Part shown: positions 46,197 to 55,151 of the stretch, piece by piece
Position numbering within the stretch: position 1 is the stretch's first letter
Layout of the letters: each line of letters opens with the position of its first letter
NCBI RefSeq assembly: GCF_026151345.1
Contig: NZ_JAMQPR010000001.1
Coordinates: forward strand, 466,231-530,230
DNA length: 64,000 nt
Reading direction: 5' to 3'
Origin: Leptospira paudalimensis
GTDB lineage: Bacteria; Spirochaetota; Leptospiria; Leptospirales; Leptospiraceae
Notes under the pieces: generated by a model
Told to the model about the DNA's origin: nothing
The model's input: the letters and a program-made list of their open reading frames with translations, nothing else
Database searches by the model: none
Position numbers and translations under genes: made by a program

Positions 46197-46220
46197 AGTC
46201 AGGAGTGTGATCTCCTGACT
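46197..46220. terminator. Bidirectional terminator
   Basis: A 9-base perfect stem AGTCAGGAG/CTCCTGACT lies between the convergent genes ending at 46132 and 46232. T-rich sequence flanks it on the minus side and a T5 follows on the plus side. Confidence 0.65.
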
Positions 46221-46231
46221 TAAGTGAGTTT

Positions 46232-46696
46232 TTAGTAAACTAGGTATCCTTTCAAATCTACCGTTGCACCGGCAGTTGTCGTATACGAAGTGTTACATGC
46301 TGCAAAAGCACCTGCCAGAGCTTGTTGCGCAAGAGCGTAAGTGAATTGTGGTAAGTTACAAGGTTGCACTGTATCGTTCACTTTTTTAAGCACACATTCT
46401 TTCAATGCATTTAGGTCATCAGTTGTTTTACCTTCCAATTTTGTGAGGGAACATCCGATTCCTGGGTTGAAGAATTCAGTTCCTCCTACACAAGAGTTAG
46501 CTGCAACGTATGTTCCTAAACAAATTTGTTGAACTGCATTTAGGCTAGTTCGGTTGTTTACCAAGTAAAGTAGTGCACTTGGATCATCTTCTTTTTTAGC
46601 ACCTGACTCTGTGCAACCAACGAAGCTGGTTGCTAAAAGAAGGGCTAAAGAGATTCCAATCAAACTTGATTTCAAAGTTTTTTTATTCTGATTCAT
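46232..46696 (-). CDS. Cys-rich lipoprotein paired with porin
   Basis: This 154-residue lipoprotein has lipobox SFVGC. Six or more Cys (QQICLGTYVAANSCVGG, GIGCSL, LKECVLK, VQPCNL, AACNTS) suggest several disulfides. The first ATG at 46702 is too close to AAGGAG to be used, whereas ATG 46696 lies 6 bases after it, so I chose the latter. The ribosome binding site overlaps the porin's stop codon, implying translational coupling. Function unknown; a porin-associated accessory role is likely. Confidence 0.8.
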   Translation of the reverse strand: MNQNKKTLKSSLIGISLALLLATSFVGCTESGAKKEDDPSALLYLVNNRTSLNAVQQICLGTYVAANSCVGGTEFFNPGIGCSLTKLEGKTTDDLNALKECVLKKVNDTVQPCNLPQFTYALAQQALAGAFAACNTSYTTTAGATVDLKGYLVY

Positions 46697-46706
46697 TTTC
46701 ATCTCC

Positions 46707-48221
46707 TTAGAATTTTGCTACCATACCAACGATGATACCGTTTTGGTGAGACGCTGGTCTTCCAGATGTATCTACGAATTGTTGGCCAGGACCCCAATCT
46801 CTTCTTAAATCCACTTTTACTTGGAGGTTCTCAGTGAGATCAAAAGTAGGCGTGAATGTTAAAGTTTTGATTTGTCCATAGTTACTTGTTGCTCTTGCTC
46901 CGATTGAATCTTGGAATTTAAGATCGTAACGGTTTGTAGGAGTCACAGCAAATAATGGAGGGTTTACTACGAGAGATCCACCGTAACGTTTGTCATCCAA
47001 ATACTCAAAACGGAAACCCAAAGCGAATGTATCAGTGAATTGATACTTAGCTTGCACTTGGTAAGTTTGGTAAATCCTTTTGATTCTGTTTTCACGAGAA
47101 AGGTTGGTATCTGCAGTGAGTCCAGCAGCAGTTAAACCTGTTGGTAAATCTGGTACTAGTCCTGGCATTGCTGCATCTAACTTGTTTTTTGTGATCCCAC
47201 CTGGCTCATATCCAAAAGCTGCAGTGTTTGTTTGACCAGCTCTTTCACCATAAGTATAGTCAAAGATTGTAGTCAATCTGTCAGTTGGCTTGTAGATTAA
47301 GATCAAGTTTTGGATCATCCAATGGTCTGTTTTGAAAGCAGATTGTTTTGGAAAAGATGTTCCAGTCGCTTGTTCTAAGTAGTAGAGACTATTGTCTTGT
47401 CTACCTTTGATATTGTCGTTTGCTTGTAATGTGTTCCATACAACTTGAAACTTATCAGGAACAACGTCATACTTCACTTGTGTTCCAATTGCTCTTGTAG
47501 GGTTTGGACCATCTGCATACGCATGTTGTTGAGTGCTTGTGAGACTTGATCCACCAGCGGCATCACCATAAGGAGTCACACCTACGTAACCAAATTGTTG
47601 TCCGTTACCTGTGTATCCTGTTCCTTGTGCACTATTATATAGGTAGAAACCTGTTGATAAACGGTCATTGATTTGAAGGTTTGCTCTCGCACCAGTGTGG
47701 ATAAAGGGGATTGTGTTAAAGAACACGTAACCAATGGTGTAAGCAATGTTGTCTTTCGAATCAAGTAACTCTAGTCCGATGTGAGTCGCCATCTTACCAG
47801 CATCAACGGTTAATCCTTTTAAGACCGGGAAATAAGCTGAAACATATGCTTGTTGTAACAATTGCATGTTATGGAGAGAGTTAGTTGTTTGGTAAGGACG
47901 CTCTTGGTACATGTTGTTCTGTCCATTTTGCATATCCAAACGAAATCCCCAAGGGCTTTCCTTATCCGCTAACTTTTCCATAGACAATTTCACAGCGTTT
48001 ACAGCAAATTGTTTGTTGTAAGTGTGAAATGTTCCTGCAGTATCTTGGGTTGCCCCTTGCCGGTTATTTGATGTATAGTTATAGTATACGTCCACATATC
48101 CGGAAAAATTTACCAACTCATACCAAGGCTTGTCTTTGTCCTTTTTTGTCTGAGCAAAAAGGGAAGCCTGGGAAAATAAGGTAGCAACGATCGTCGCTAA
48201 TAGAGTGTATTTATTTCTCAT
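46707..48221 (-). CDS. Outer-membrane beta-barrel porin-like protein
   Basis: This 504-residue protein has a Sec signal peptide (residues 1-23, cleaved near LFAQ) and a mature part made of alternating amphipathic strands, for example YVDVYYNYTSNN and LAFGFRFEYLDD-like repeats, ending in Phe as outer-membrane barrels do. It resembles the BBP2/OmpL-type porins of spirochaetes. It probably forms a channel; ligand unknown. ATAGGAGA precedes ATG 48221. The coupled Cys-rich lipoprotein follows. Confidence 0.88.
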   Translation of the reverse strand: MRNKYTLLATIVATLFSQASLFAQTKKDKDKPWYELVNFSGYVDVYYNYTSNNRQGATQDTAGTFHTYNKQFAVNAVKLSMEKLADKESPWGFRLDMQNGQNNMYQERPYQTTNSLHNMQLLQQAYVSAYFPVLKGLTVDAGKMATHIGLELLDSKDNIAYTIGYVFFNTIPFIHTGARANLQINDRLSTGFYLYNSAQGTGYTGNGQQFGYVGVTPYGDAAGGSSLTSTQQHAYADGPNPTRAIGTQVKYDVVPDKFQVVWNTLQANDNIKGRQDNSLYYLEQATGTSFPKQSAFKTDHWMIQNLILIYKPTDRLTTIFDYTYGERAGQTNTAAFGYEPGGITKNKLDAAMPGLVPDLPTGLTAAGLTADTNLSRENRIKRIYQTYQVQAKYQFTDTFALGFRFEYLDDKRYGGSLVVNPPLFAVTPTNRYDLKFQDSIGARATSNYGQIKTLTFTPTFDLTENLQVKVDLRRDWGPGQQFVDTSGRPASHQNGIIVGMVAKF

Positions 48222-48377
48222 TTGCCATTTCTCCTATGTGAACTTGATGTGCAAGTTGTGTACCAGGTTGGCAATTGATGAGGTTGGAATTGGAATAAAA
48301 AATGAGAGGTTTCGAATTCAGGGGAGAAAATCAGAAAAAAAAGGCAAATTTTGATTAAAAAGAGAACAAAACGTCCG

Positions 48378-48392
48378 GAGGTACGTTACCTC
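48378..48392 (-). terminator. Short hairpin after the nucleotidyltransferase gene
   Basis: GAGGTA-cgt-TACCTC forms a perfect 6-base stem. Read on the minus strand it lies 9 bases after the stop at 48401 and is followed by a T-rich stretch 8 bases on. Confidence 0.5.
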
Positions 48393-48400
48393 TGTTCGAA

Positions 48401-49696
48401 TTATTTGGACAATTTGTTTATAAAATCAGCAGTATGTTGGATAAGTCTTAGATATTCATTTTCTTTAGGCGTTTGTAAAACGATGTCCAAGAGTTGGTTT
48501 AACACCTCTCCAAATTTAGTTTTAGGTAAGTTTGGAAAATTTTCACTCAATTGGTTGCCGTTCATTGCCAAGTCGGAAAGTAATAAGGGCGGATTTTGTT
48601 CCCAAATTGTGATCATCGTTTCGATTTGATCACCAAAAATTGGTTTTAATTTTTCGTAAAAGTTACGATTCAATTCATAACGATTTAAAAAATGTCGTTT
48701 AACGGGCGCTAAGAATTCTTTTTTTATCGTGTAAGATGAGAGAGAACTAGTATTCGTAATTTGATTCCATTTTAACAACAAATCAAAAAACAAAATTGTA
48801 TCTTTTATGTTTTGTCCTGAAAACTTTAGAGTACGTAAATGGGTTTCCAATTCTTTGAGTGTTAAGCTAGGTAAAATCGAATAAAAAGCAAAGGCAAGTT
48901 GGAACCCAACCAATTCATTTGGAATTTGATTGAGCCTATTAAGAATCGTTTCGTTGGGTATAAGATCATTGGGTATTGTTGGAAGAAAAATCTGAAAAAT
49001 ATTTTCTTCTGCTAACAATTGAATCATTTTTGCTGGATTTTCGCCTACAAATGATTTTAGTATTTCATCTTGGAATCGTTCCAATGAAATTTTTTGAGTG
49101 ATGTGTTTTGTTAGATGGATTGCTTTTTTTGTTTCTTCATCAATGACAAAGTTTAGTGTGCTAGCAAAACGAAGGGCTCTAATTGGCCTTAATCCATCTT
49201 CTGAAAATCTTTGGATAGGGTTACCAATTGTTCGAATTGTTTTATTTTCTATATCAACTAACCCAGTATGATCATCAATTAATTCTTCAGATTTAAGATC
49301 GAATGCCAATGCATTCATTGTAAAATCTCTTCTTTTTAAATCTTCATGTAACGTTGTACCAAATTCAACATGACCAGGCCTTCTCCCATCCGTATAATCT
49401 TTATCAATTCTATACGTTGTAACTTCATAATTTACCTTATCAATGACAATCGTGACTGTACCATGTTCGATACCAGTATCAATAACTGTTCTGAATAACT
49501 TCTTAACTTGTTTTGGTTCTGCATTTGTAGTGAGATCGTATTCCTTTGGAATTTTTTTCATTACCAAATCTCGAACTGAACCACCTACCAAATAACATTC
49601 AAAACCTGAATTTTTTAAAGTAGAGTCTATGATCTCTAGATGATTTTTATGAAAGGTTGGAATGTAAGAAGAAAGGTTTATTGGCAATTTCGACAT
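48401..49696 (-). CDS. CCA tRNA nucleotidyltransferase / poly(A) polymerase family
   Basis: This 431-residue enzyme has the class II head: GFECYLVGGSVRDLVMKK and KEYDLTTNAEP, with catalytic Asp residues in the YDLTT segment, and EDLKRRDFTMNALAFD for the flexible loop. GLRPIRALRFASTLNF follows. The family either repairs tRNA 3' CCA ends or adds poly(A), which sequence alone does not decide. It overlaps the Fur-family gene by 19 bases and is likely coupled to it. Confidence 0.88.
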   Translation of the reverse strand: MSKLPINLSSYIPTFHKNHLEIIDSTLKNSGFECYLVGGSVRDLVMKKIPKEYDLTTNAEPKQVKKLFRTVIDTGIEHGTVTIVIDKVNYEVTTYRIDKDYTDGRRPGHVEFGTTLHEDLKRRDFTMNALAFDLKSEELIDDHTGLVDIENKTIRTIGNPIQRFSEDGLRPIRALRFASTLNFVIDEETKKAIHLTKHITQKISLERFQDEILKSFVGENPAKMIQLLAEENIFQIFLPTIPNDLIPNETILNRLNQIPNELVGFQLAFAFYSILPSLTLKELETHLRTLKFSGQNIKDTILFFDLLLKWNQITNTSSLSSYTIKKEFLAPVKRHFLNRYELNRNFYEKLKPIFGDQIETMITIWEQNPPLLLSDLAMNGNQLSENFPNLPKTKFGEVLNQLLDIVLQTPKENEYLRLIQHTADFINKLSK

Positions 49697-50100
49697 TTGC
49701 CTCGAAAAACAATTTCAACCGATTCTGTCGTAAAACCTTTTAGTTGTTTTGAGGAAGGCATACCATTCCATGGATCATCGATACATTCGATTTTTCCGCA
49801 GACATTACAGATCAAATGGCCATGGGCAAGTGATACAACATGATTGCCGTCCGATTTCAATTCAAAATAAGTCACACGATCAGCTGAATGCAGAGAGTTG
49901 AGTAAATTTTTTTCTTCTAGATCAGATAATGCACGATAGATCGTAACTCGATCCCAAGATTCTTCTTTGGGGAGTTTTTCCATGATTTCTTGGTGGTTGA
50001 GTGGTCTTGTGGATCCTTGTAAGATCGATAAAACTTGTTCTCTGTTTTTCGTAACCTTGAGTCCAATTTTTTTGAGAATTTGAGAAGGATCGCCAGCCAT
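49678..50100 (-). CDS. Fur-family metal/peroxide-responsive regulator
   Basis: This 140-residue regulator has the N-terminal winged helix (GLKVTKNREQVLSILQGS, ESWDRVTIYRALSDLEEKNLL) and a structural zinc site formed by CNVC and CRNC near the C-terminus. HGHLICNVCGKIECID provides regulatory ligands. PerR, Fur or Zur cannot be told apart by eye. It controls iron, zinc or oxidative stress genes elsewhere. The gene overlaps the nucleotidyltransferase downstream. Confidence 0.9.
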   Translation of the reverse strand: MAGDPSQILKKIGLKVTKNREQVLSILQGSTRPLNHQEIMEKLPKEESWDRVTIYRALSDLEEKNLLNSLHSADRVTYFELKSDGNHVVSLAHGHLICNVCGKIECIDDPWNGMPSSKQLKGFTTESVEIVFRGKCRNCQ

Positions 50101-50133
50101 ATAAAATGGTTATCGCAAAATGGCGAAGATTGT

Positions 50134-50496
50134 CTATTCTAAAATCACACTCGATTTCCAGATTTCCCAATAACGAATCCCCATTTGTGTATGGACTTTT
50201 AAGAATTCCTCAATTTCTTTTCCTTTGGATTTCTCAATGATAACTGGTGCAATTCCTAAGTCTAATCTACGATTGATGATGGAATCAATTTCCTCTTTTG
50301 CCTTTTTAGTTACCTCAATACATACTAACTCTCTTTCCTTTAGATGTATTTTATTTTGTTCACAAAATATGGCAGACTGATAGATGGTTCCCTCTTCTAA
50401 TATTTTGTCCAATTGTTTTGTATAAGAAGGTTTACAACTTAATACCATCCAAAAGGAAAGTAGAATGAAGGCAAATTGAGGTAGTAGAGTTTTCAT
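50134..50496 (-). CDS. Small lipoprotein of unknown function
   Basis: This 120-residue protein has a signal peptide with lipobox MVLSC. The mature part is mostly helical and charged, with Cys pairs at EQNK-type and LVCIEV positions. I do not recognise it. It overlaps the RNase H gene by ATGA and lies 33 bases upstream of the Fur-family gene, so the cluster may be one transcript. Confidence 0.7.
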   Translation of the reverse strand: MKTLLPQFAFILLSFWMVLSCKPSYTKQLDKILEEGTIYQSAIFCEQNKIHLKERELVCIEVTKKAKEEIDSIINRRLDLGIAPVIIEKSKGKEIEEFLKVHTQMGIRYWEIWKSSVILE

Positions 50497-50906
50497 CCCT
50501 TATTATCTTGTGCAAGATTTGCAAGTTGGTCAGCTCGTGCATTTTGTTCGCGTGGTATATATTGAATTTCAAAATTATCAAATGAATTTTTGAGCTCTTC
50601 GCATTTATTTTTAAATACTAACAGATCTTTGTTTTTTACCTTGTATTCACCTTTCATTTGTTTTACGACTAGTTCCGAATCTAATCTAAACTTTATCTTT
50701 TTTATACTTTGTTTGATTGCTTCTTCCATTCCTCGAAATAAAGCATTCCATTCTGCGATATTGTTAGTTGCATTTCCAATCTTTTCAGATAAGGACAAAA
50801 ATTCATTCCCATCATTATCTTGAAAGGAAACTCCTATCGCAGCAGGACCAGGATTCCCACGGGAACTTCCATCACAATAAACAAAAGTAGTATCTTTAGA
50901 GGACAT
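50493..50906 (-). CDS. Ribonuclease HI-like protein
   Basis: This 137-residue RNase H fold contains YCDGSSRGNPGPAAIG (first catalytic Asp), NNIAEWNALFRGM (Glu), FRLDSELVVKQM (Asp) and REQNARADQLANLA (last Asp), so the DEDD set is complete. It degrades RNA in RNA-DNA hybrids. The open frame extends to 50954, with an AGAGG ahead of that ATG, so the start is uncertain; ATG 50906 matches the domain boundary better. It is coupled to the small lipoprotein downstream. Confidence 0.86.
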   Translation of the reverse strand: MSSKDTTFVYCDGSSRGNPGPAAIGVSFQDNDGNEFLSLSEKIGNATNNIAEWNALFRGMEEAIKQSIKKIKFRLDSELVVKQMKGEYKVKNKDLLVFKNKCEELKNSFDNFEIQYIPREQNARADQLANLAQDNKG

Positions 50907-51018
50907 ATAGCCGACATGATTTTCAATGATGAAACTATCACCAATCAAAAACATGAACCTCTTTGAAAAAAAAATCTTAGAAATTGAAATTAAGAGGACT
51001 TTTCCAGTAGGTATGTTA

Positions 51019-51085
51019 TTTGGAGCTTATTGGGTGGCGGGTGGATAACCCCACCCAGTCTCGAGTAGGGCGGGGAAGTATACCT
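51019..51085 (-). repeat. GC-rich intergenic hairpin repeat, copy B
   Basis: Read on the minus strand this copy shows AGGTAT, CCCCGCCC, TGGGTGGGGT and CCACCCGCCACCCAAT in the same order as copies A and C, then AATAAGCTCCA, matching copy C's AATACGCTCCA. It lies between two divergent gene starts, 28 bases ahead of the methyltransferase ATG. Confidence 0.88.
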
Positions 51086-51113
51086 AAAAAGCCCACCAAA
51101 TAAGGAACTAACC

Positions 51114-52094
51114 ATGACGGAACAAGGATTAGGTGCCCTCATAATGTTTGAAAATCGCCTTCGCAAATTAAAAAAAGAGCGCGAAAAATGGGCGAAACGA
51201 GAAAATATTGAATGCTATCGGATCTATTCGGAAGACATACCCCAAGTTGCATGTATATTGGATCGATATCCAAATGGATTTGTTTTGTATGATAAAAGTT
51301 CGTTACGGTTCCAAGCAGAAGCTGACCACGAGACAAGATTTGCACAAATTGCTGGAATTGTGAAAAATGTATTTCAGATAACAGATGATACTCTTTTTTT
51401 GAAAAGTCGTAGGAAACAAAAAGGAACTGATCAATACGAAAAAATTGCAATTGAAGGGAATGATCATTGGGTAAAGGAAGCTAACTTAGAATTCCGAATC
51501 AATCTTTCTGATTATTTGGACACAGGTTTGTTTCTTGACCATCGAATTACGCGGAAATGGTTAAAAGAAAAATCACAAAATAAATCTGTTCTCAATTTAT
51601 TTTCATATACAGGTGCGTTTTCCGTATACGCTGCGTCAGGTGGTGCAATCAAGACAAAAAGTATAGATCTATCAAAAACATATTGTGAATGGGCCAATCA
51701 AAATTTACAACGAAATGGCTTTGCTGGTCCGAATCATCAAATTATCAATGCTGACATATTGCAATGGTTAGAAGGTGAAGCAAAAAAAACTAACCGAGAA
51801 AGGTATGATTTAATTTTCCTTGATCCACCAACATTCTCAAATAGTAAAAAAATGTACGAAGAATGGGATGTGCAAACGAAACACAGAAATATACTTTTAT
51901 TGTTGCTAACAAAGTTTCTAACCGATCACGGTGAAATTTGGTTCTCAACTAATTTCCGTAAGTTTAAAATGGAAGTTGAAGAAGAGGAATGGAAGGAGAG
52001 AGGGTATCTATGTATGAATCGTACATCGGAGTCGATACCACCAGACTTTAGGGACCAAAAAATCCACCAATTATTTTGCATCGTTCCTATCTAG
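51114..52094 (+). CDS. 23S rRNA methyltransferase (RlmK/RlmI-like)
   Basis: This 326-residue SAM-dependent enzyme matches the RlmK half of RlmKL. It has MFENRLRKLKKEREKWAKRE, DYLDTGLFLDHRITRKWL, the SAM motif VLNLFSYTGAFSVYAASGGA, and FLDPPTFSNSKKM, the catalytic DPP-F motif. It modifies a guanine or cytosine in 23S rRNA; the exact base is not decided by sequence. AAGGA 8 bases before ATG 51114 supports that start; ATG 51144 is an alternative. Confidence 0.88.
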   Translation: MTEQGLGALIMFENRLRKLKKEREKWAKRENIECYRIYSEDIPQVACILDRYPNGFVLYDKSSLRFQAEADHETRFAQIAGIVKNVFQITDDTLFLKSRRKQKGTDQYEKIAIEGNDHWVKEANLEFRINLSDYLDTGLFLDHRITRKWLKEKSQNKSVLNLFSYTGAFSVYAASGGAIKTKSIDLSKTYCEWANQNLQRNGFAGPNHQIINADILQWLEGEAKKTNRERYDLIFLDPPTFSNSKKMYEEWDVQTKHRNILLLLLTKFLTDHGEIWFSTNFRKFKMEVEEEEWKERGYLCMNRTSESIPPDFRDQKIHQLFCIVPI

Positions 52095-52107
52095 TACTAA
52101 ATGTATC

Positions 52108-52851
52108 TCATGATTGGTTGACAAAAGGATCGATTCGTTCTGCTAAAATTCTGCGATTTTCACCTGATTGTAAGGATAAAATCCCTCTCATGATCGCCTG
52201 ACGTTCGTTACTTTCTCGTTTTGCAACTACTTTTAATTGATTGGAAATAGGTAATAAAATTAAGTTTGCAAAGGAAATACCATAAAATGTTGCAATGAAA
52301 GCAGTTGCAATTCCTTGGCCGAGCACCTTTGTTCCACCATCCAAATTTTCTAGAACCGTGACTAGCCCGAGTACGGTTCCAATGATTCCAATCGTAGGAG
52401 AAAAACCAGCGGCTGTTTCATATACTCTTGCAGATTTTAAGTCTTCTTTCTCTTTTTCTTCATGTGCTTCCCAAAGGATTTCTTCAATCGTTCTTGGATC
52501 AGATCCATCTACTATCAATTGAATTCCTTTTTGTAAAAATGGATTATCCAATTTTTTGGATTCATCTTCAAGAGAAAGTAATCCATCTTTCCGTGCTTTT
52601 TCCCAAAATCGAAAGAATAAAAGTTTTAAATCTGTTTCTCTCCGTTTTTGCAATGCAAAGCGAGTATCCCGAATGGCTTTTGAAATTTGTGAAATAGAAA
52701 AAGATGCAAAGGTAGCACCTAACGTTCCACCAACGATAAGAAACATGGCAGGGATATGGAAAAATGATCGTAATGATGCACCTTCAATTAAGATCGCAAC
52801 AAAAACGGATAAAATTGCTGCGAGGATACCGAGTAATGTAGAATGGATCAT
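52108..52851 (-). CDS. motA: MotA flagellar proton-channel stator subunit
   Basis: This 247-residue protein has four membrane helices and the MotA signature GFSPTIGIIGTVLGLVTVLENL, then LGQGIATAFIATFYGISFANLILLPISNQLK. It forms the ion channel with MotB and torques the endoflagellar rotor. No motB is adjacent, as found for paralogous stator genes. Its ATG overlaps the stop of the 727-residue membrane protein by ATGA, indicating translational coupling. Confidence 0.9.
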   Translation of the reverse strand: MIHSTLLGILAAILSVFVAILIEGASLRSFFHIPAMFLIVGGTLGATFASFSISQISKAIRDTRFALQKRRETDLKLLFFRFWEKARKDGLLSLEDESKKLDNPFLQKGIQLIVDGSDPRTIEEILWEAHEEKEKEDLKSARVYETAAGFSPTIGIIGTVLGLVTVLENLDGGTKVLGQGIATAFIATFYGISFANLILLPISNQLKVVAKRESNERQAIMRGILSLQSGENRRILAERIDPFVNQS

Positions 52852-55031
52852 TGGATTCTTGCCTCTTTTGCATCTGGTCGTATACTGATACGTCTAAATG
52901 AGTCTTTTTTTTCGATTACTTCATTTTTCAATCGTTCCCAAATCACAGAATTGGGATTTTCTCTTAAACGTGCAGAAATAATAGGTTCTACTTCTTTCCA
53001 GTTCTCTTGGTTGATGTATAACCTAACTCTAGCTAGCTCAAGTTCGTTTGCTTGTTCTATTTGATTATTTGTTCTGTAATACTTTTCTAATAATCCCATT
53101 GTTTTTAATGCATTGTTCCAATCTCCCAAAGACTCAAACATAGGAATGAGTGAATTCCAAGCAAACTCTTGGAATTCCGAATCTATACTCAAATCTTCGA
53201 GAATTGGAATGTATTCCGCTTCTGGAGTTGTGAATTTTAAACTATTAAATGCAATTCTAAGTAAATCTGGTTTTGGTGATTCAAATTTCCTAGCATAAGC
53301 AATTGCATCTAAACTTAATTTATTTTGGCCAATGTTATGATAAAATTTTGCGTAAGTTGCAAACGATTCATAATATAAATGTTTGATTTCCAGTGCGTCT
53401 TTTCTCAAATCACCTGAAGAATACTTTAATACAGAATCTAATTGATTCACTACTTCTTGGAACGTTGCATTATCAAGTTTTTCATGAAAATACTTTAATT
53501 TCCAATCATTGGGAAGTGTTGGTGCAAAATTAATTTTTTGACTCATATAATTTGGATAGTATATATCAAAATTCCAATATGATTTTCTGCTAAGTAATGA
53601 CAGTGCATTGATATGATGGAATTGATTGGTTTTGTTTCTGGTTGTGATAATTAAAAACGGATGATTTTCTTCACTTAACCTTTCAATATATGATATGATT
53701 TGTGATTGGTTTGAACTCAAACCTAATACAACAATTTTGTCTTTGATTTCTGATCGTTTTGGTAAAAAAGGATTCGAAGGAAAAGGTAAAACTGATTTAT
53801 AAAAAATATATTCTTCTTCATTAAAATTAAGGTTTGTGATGGCAAATGGGATCGGATCAAAGTTCTCTTTTTTTGAAAATGGAGAATTAGTTCGGATCGT
53901 AGGAGGGGAAAAGAAAAATGTCACTATCAGAATTGCGCCAGCTAACATTAGAATGCGAGGTAATCTAACAATATGTTTTTGCAATAAATAAGGATAAACC
54001 AAAACGGGAACGAATAAAATAGCAGTAAGTGTGCGAATTCCCATCGGCAAATTCCAAAAATATAAAAGGAAGGAAAGACCCAAGTATATTCCTGTTTCCA
54101 TACCAATCATCATATATTCTTTGTAAGGTGTTTTGTTAGGTTTAAAAAAACCAACAATTGTACCTCCAATAATACAGAGTGCAATGTAAAATGAACTCCA
54201 ATAAGATTGGTAAATAAAGAAGAAAAATGCAAACAACAATGCAACTCTTCCTATTAAAAATACCGCTTTCGTTTCCTTTTTTAATCCACCTAATAGTGAT
54301 AATACTCTTCCGAATGTCACTGAGAATGAGATAGAAAGTATTAAAGGTATTTTAGGTCCTGGTTGGAAATATAAATGGAGAATACAATAAGCAATGAGTA
54401 AGGATAAACTTGATCGATAAAAAGGAGAAAATAAAGGGTGTTTCCCAATTTTTGATCTTATTTTATAAAACTTACTGGAGATAGGATTTTGTTGGAATAA
54501 AGTGCTAAAAAAATAAAAAGACAATAGTATGTATAAGATAGCTAAAAGTATTTTTATCGAATAATTTTGATTAGGTTCAAAAAGGGAGTAAAAAGTAAAT
54601 ACTGTAACTCCTAAAGTAAAACTCAAAAACCTAAAGTCACGCAAAGATCCGCCATAAATACCCACTGAAAATGCGGATAAAATACCACCAATCAATACTA
54701 ATTCGAAGGAAAAGATATAATCGATTAAAAATTCAGAAGTGTTTCCTAATAAAAGCCAAATCACTTGACCGATTGCAAGTGTGAGTAGTGTCAAACTTAG
54801 GGTAAATGGAAAGTTTTGTTTGTATTTCCTGTAAATAAACCCAGCAGCAAAAAAAATAGCAATTAGCGCTTGTAAGATGGGATAAGCAGTGTCTGTCCTA
54901 TCAATTAAAGATAATTCTGACCCAGCAACATAAAAGAACAAAGACAAAACATAACCTATCGAGAGGCTAAGGCTAAATTCGAGTGAAGGGAAGAGGCCGG
55001 TTTCCCAGAATCGTTTCCATTGAGAATCCAT
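52848..55031 (-). CDS. Large polytopic membrane protein with C-terminal helical-repeat domain
   Basis: This 727-residue protein has about 11-12 membrane helices in residues 20-410, followed by a soluble region. The last 200 residues (SLDAIAYARKFESPKPDLLR, LGDWNNALKTMGLLEKYY, NQEALINQ-like spacing) look like TPR-type helical repeats. The membrane half resembles spermidine-synthase-like multi-span proteins, without the methyltransferase fold. It is translationally coupled to motA by a 4-base overlap, suggesting a motility or stator-assembly role (inference). Confidence 0.7.
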   Translation of the reverse strand: MDSQWKRFWETGLFPSLEFSLSLSIGYVLSLFFYVAGSELSLIDRTDTAYPILQALIAIFFAAGFIYRKYKQNFPFTLSLTLLTLAIGQVIWLLLGNTSEFLIDYIFSFELVLIGGILSAFSVGIYGGSLRDFRFLSFTLGVTVFTFYSLFEPNQNYSIKILLAILYILLSFYFFSTLFQQNPISSKFYKIRSKIGKHPLFSPFYRSSLSLLIAYCILHLYFQPGPKIPLILSISFSVTFGRVLSLLGGLKKETKAVFLIGRVALLFAFFFFIYQSYWSSFYIALCIIGGTIVGFFKPNKTPYKEYMMIGMETGIYLGLSFLLYFWNLPMGIRTLTAILFVPVLVYPYLLQKHIVRLPRILMLAGAILIVTFFFSPPTIRTNSPFSKKENFDPIPFAITNLNFNEEEYIFYKSVLPFPSNPFLPKRSEIKDKIVVLGLSSNQSQIISYIERLSEENHPFLIITTRNKTNQFHHINALSLLSRKSYWNFDIYYPNYMSQKINFAPTLPNDWKLKYFHEKLDNATFQEVVNQLDSVLKYSSGDLRKDALEIKHLYYESFATYAKFYHNIGQNKLSLDAIAYARKFESPKPDLLRIAFNSLKFTTPEAEYIPILEDLSIDSEFQEFAWNSLIPMFESLGDWNNALKTMGLLEKYYRTNNQIEQANELELARVRLYINQENWKEVEPIISARLRENPNSVIWERLKNEVIEKKDSFRRISIRPDAKEARIQ

Positions 55032-55151
55032 AGAATTGCAACCAATGTTGTGGTATGGGCCTTGATCGCAAACGAAAGAAATTCTATTTTTATTTGGCGG
55101 TGCACAAAATGTTTGACCAAAACCCCCTATGTGCCGATTTTGACTATAACT

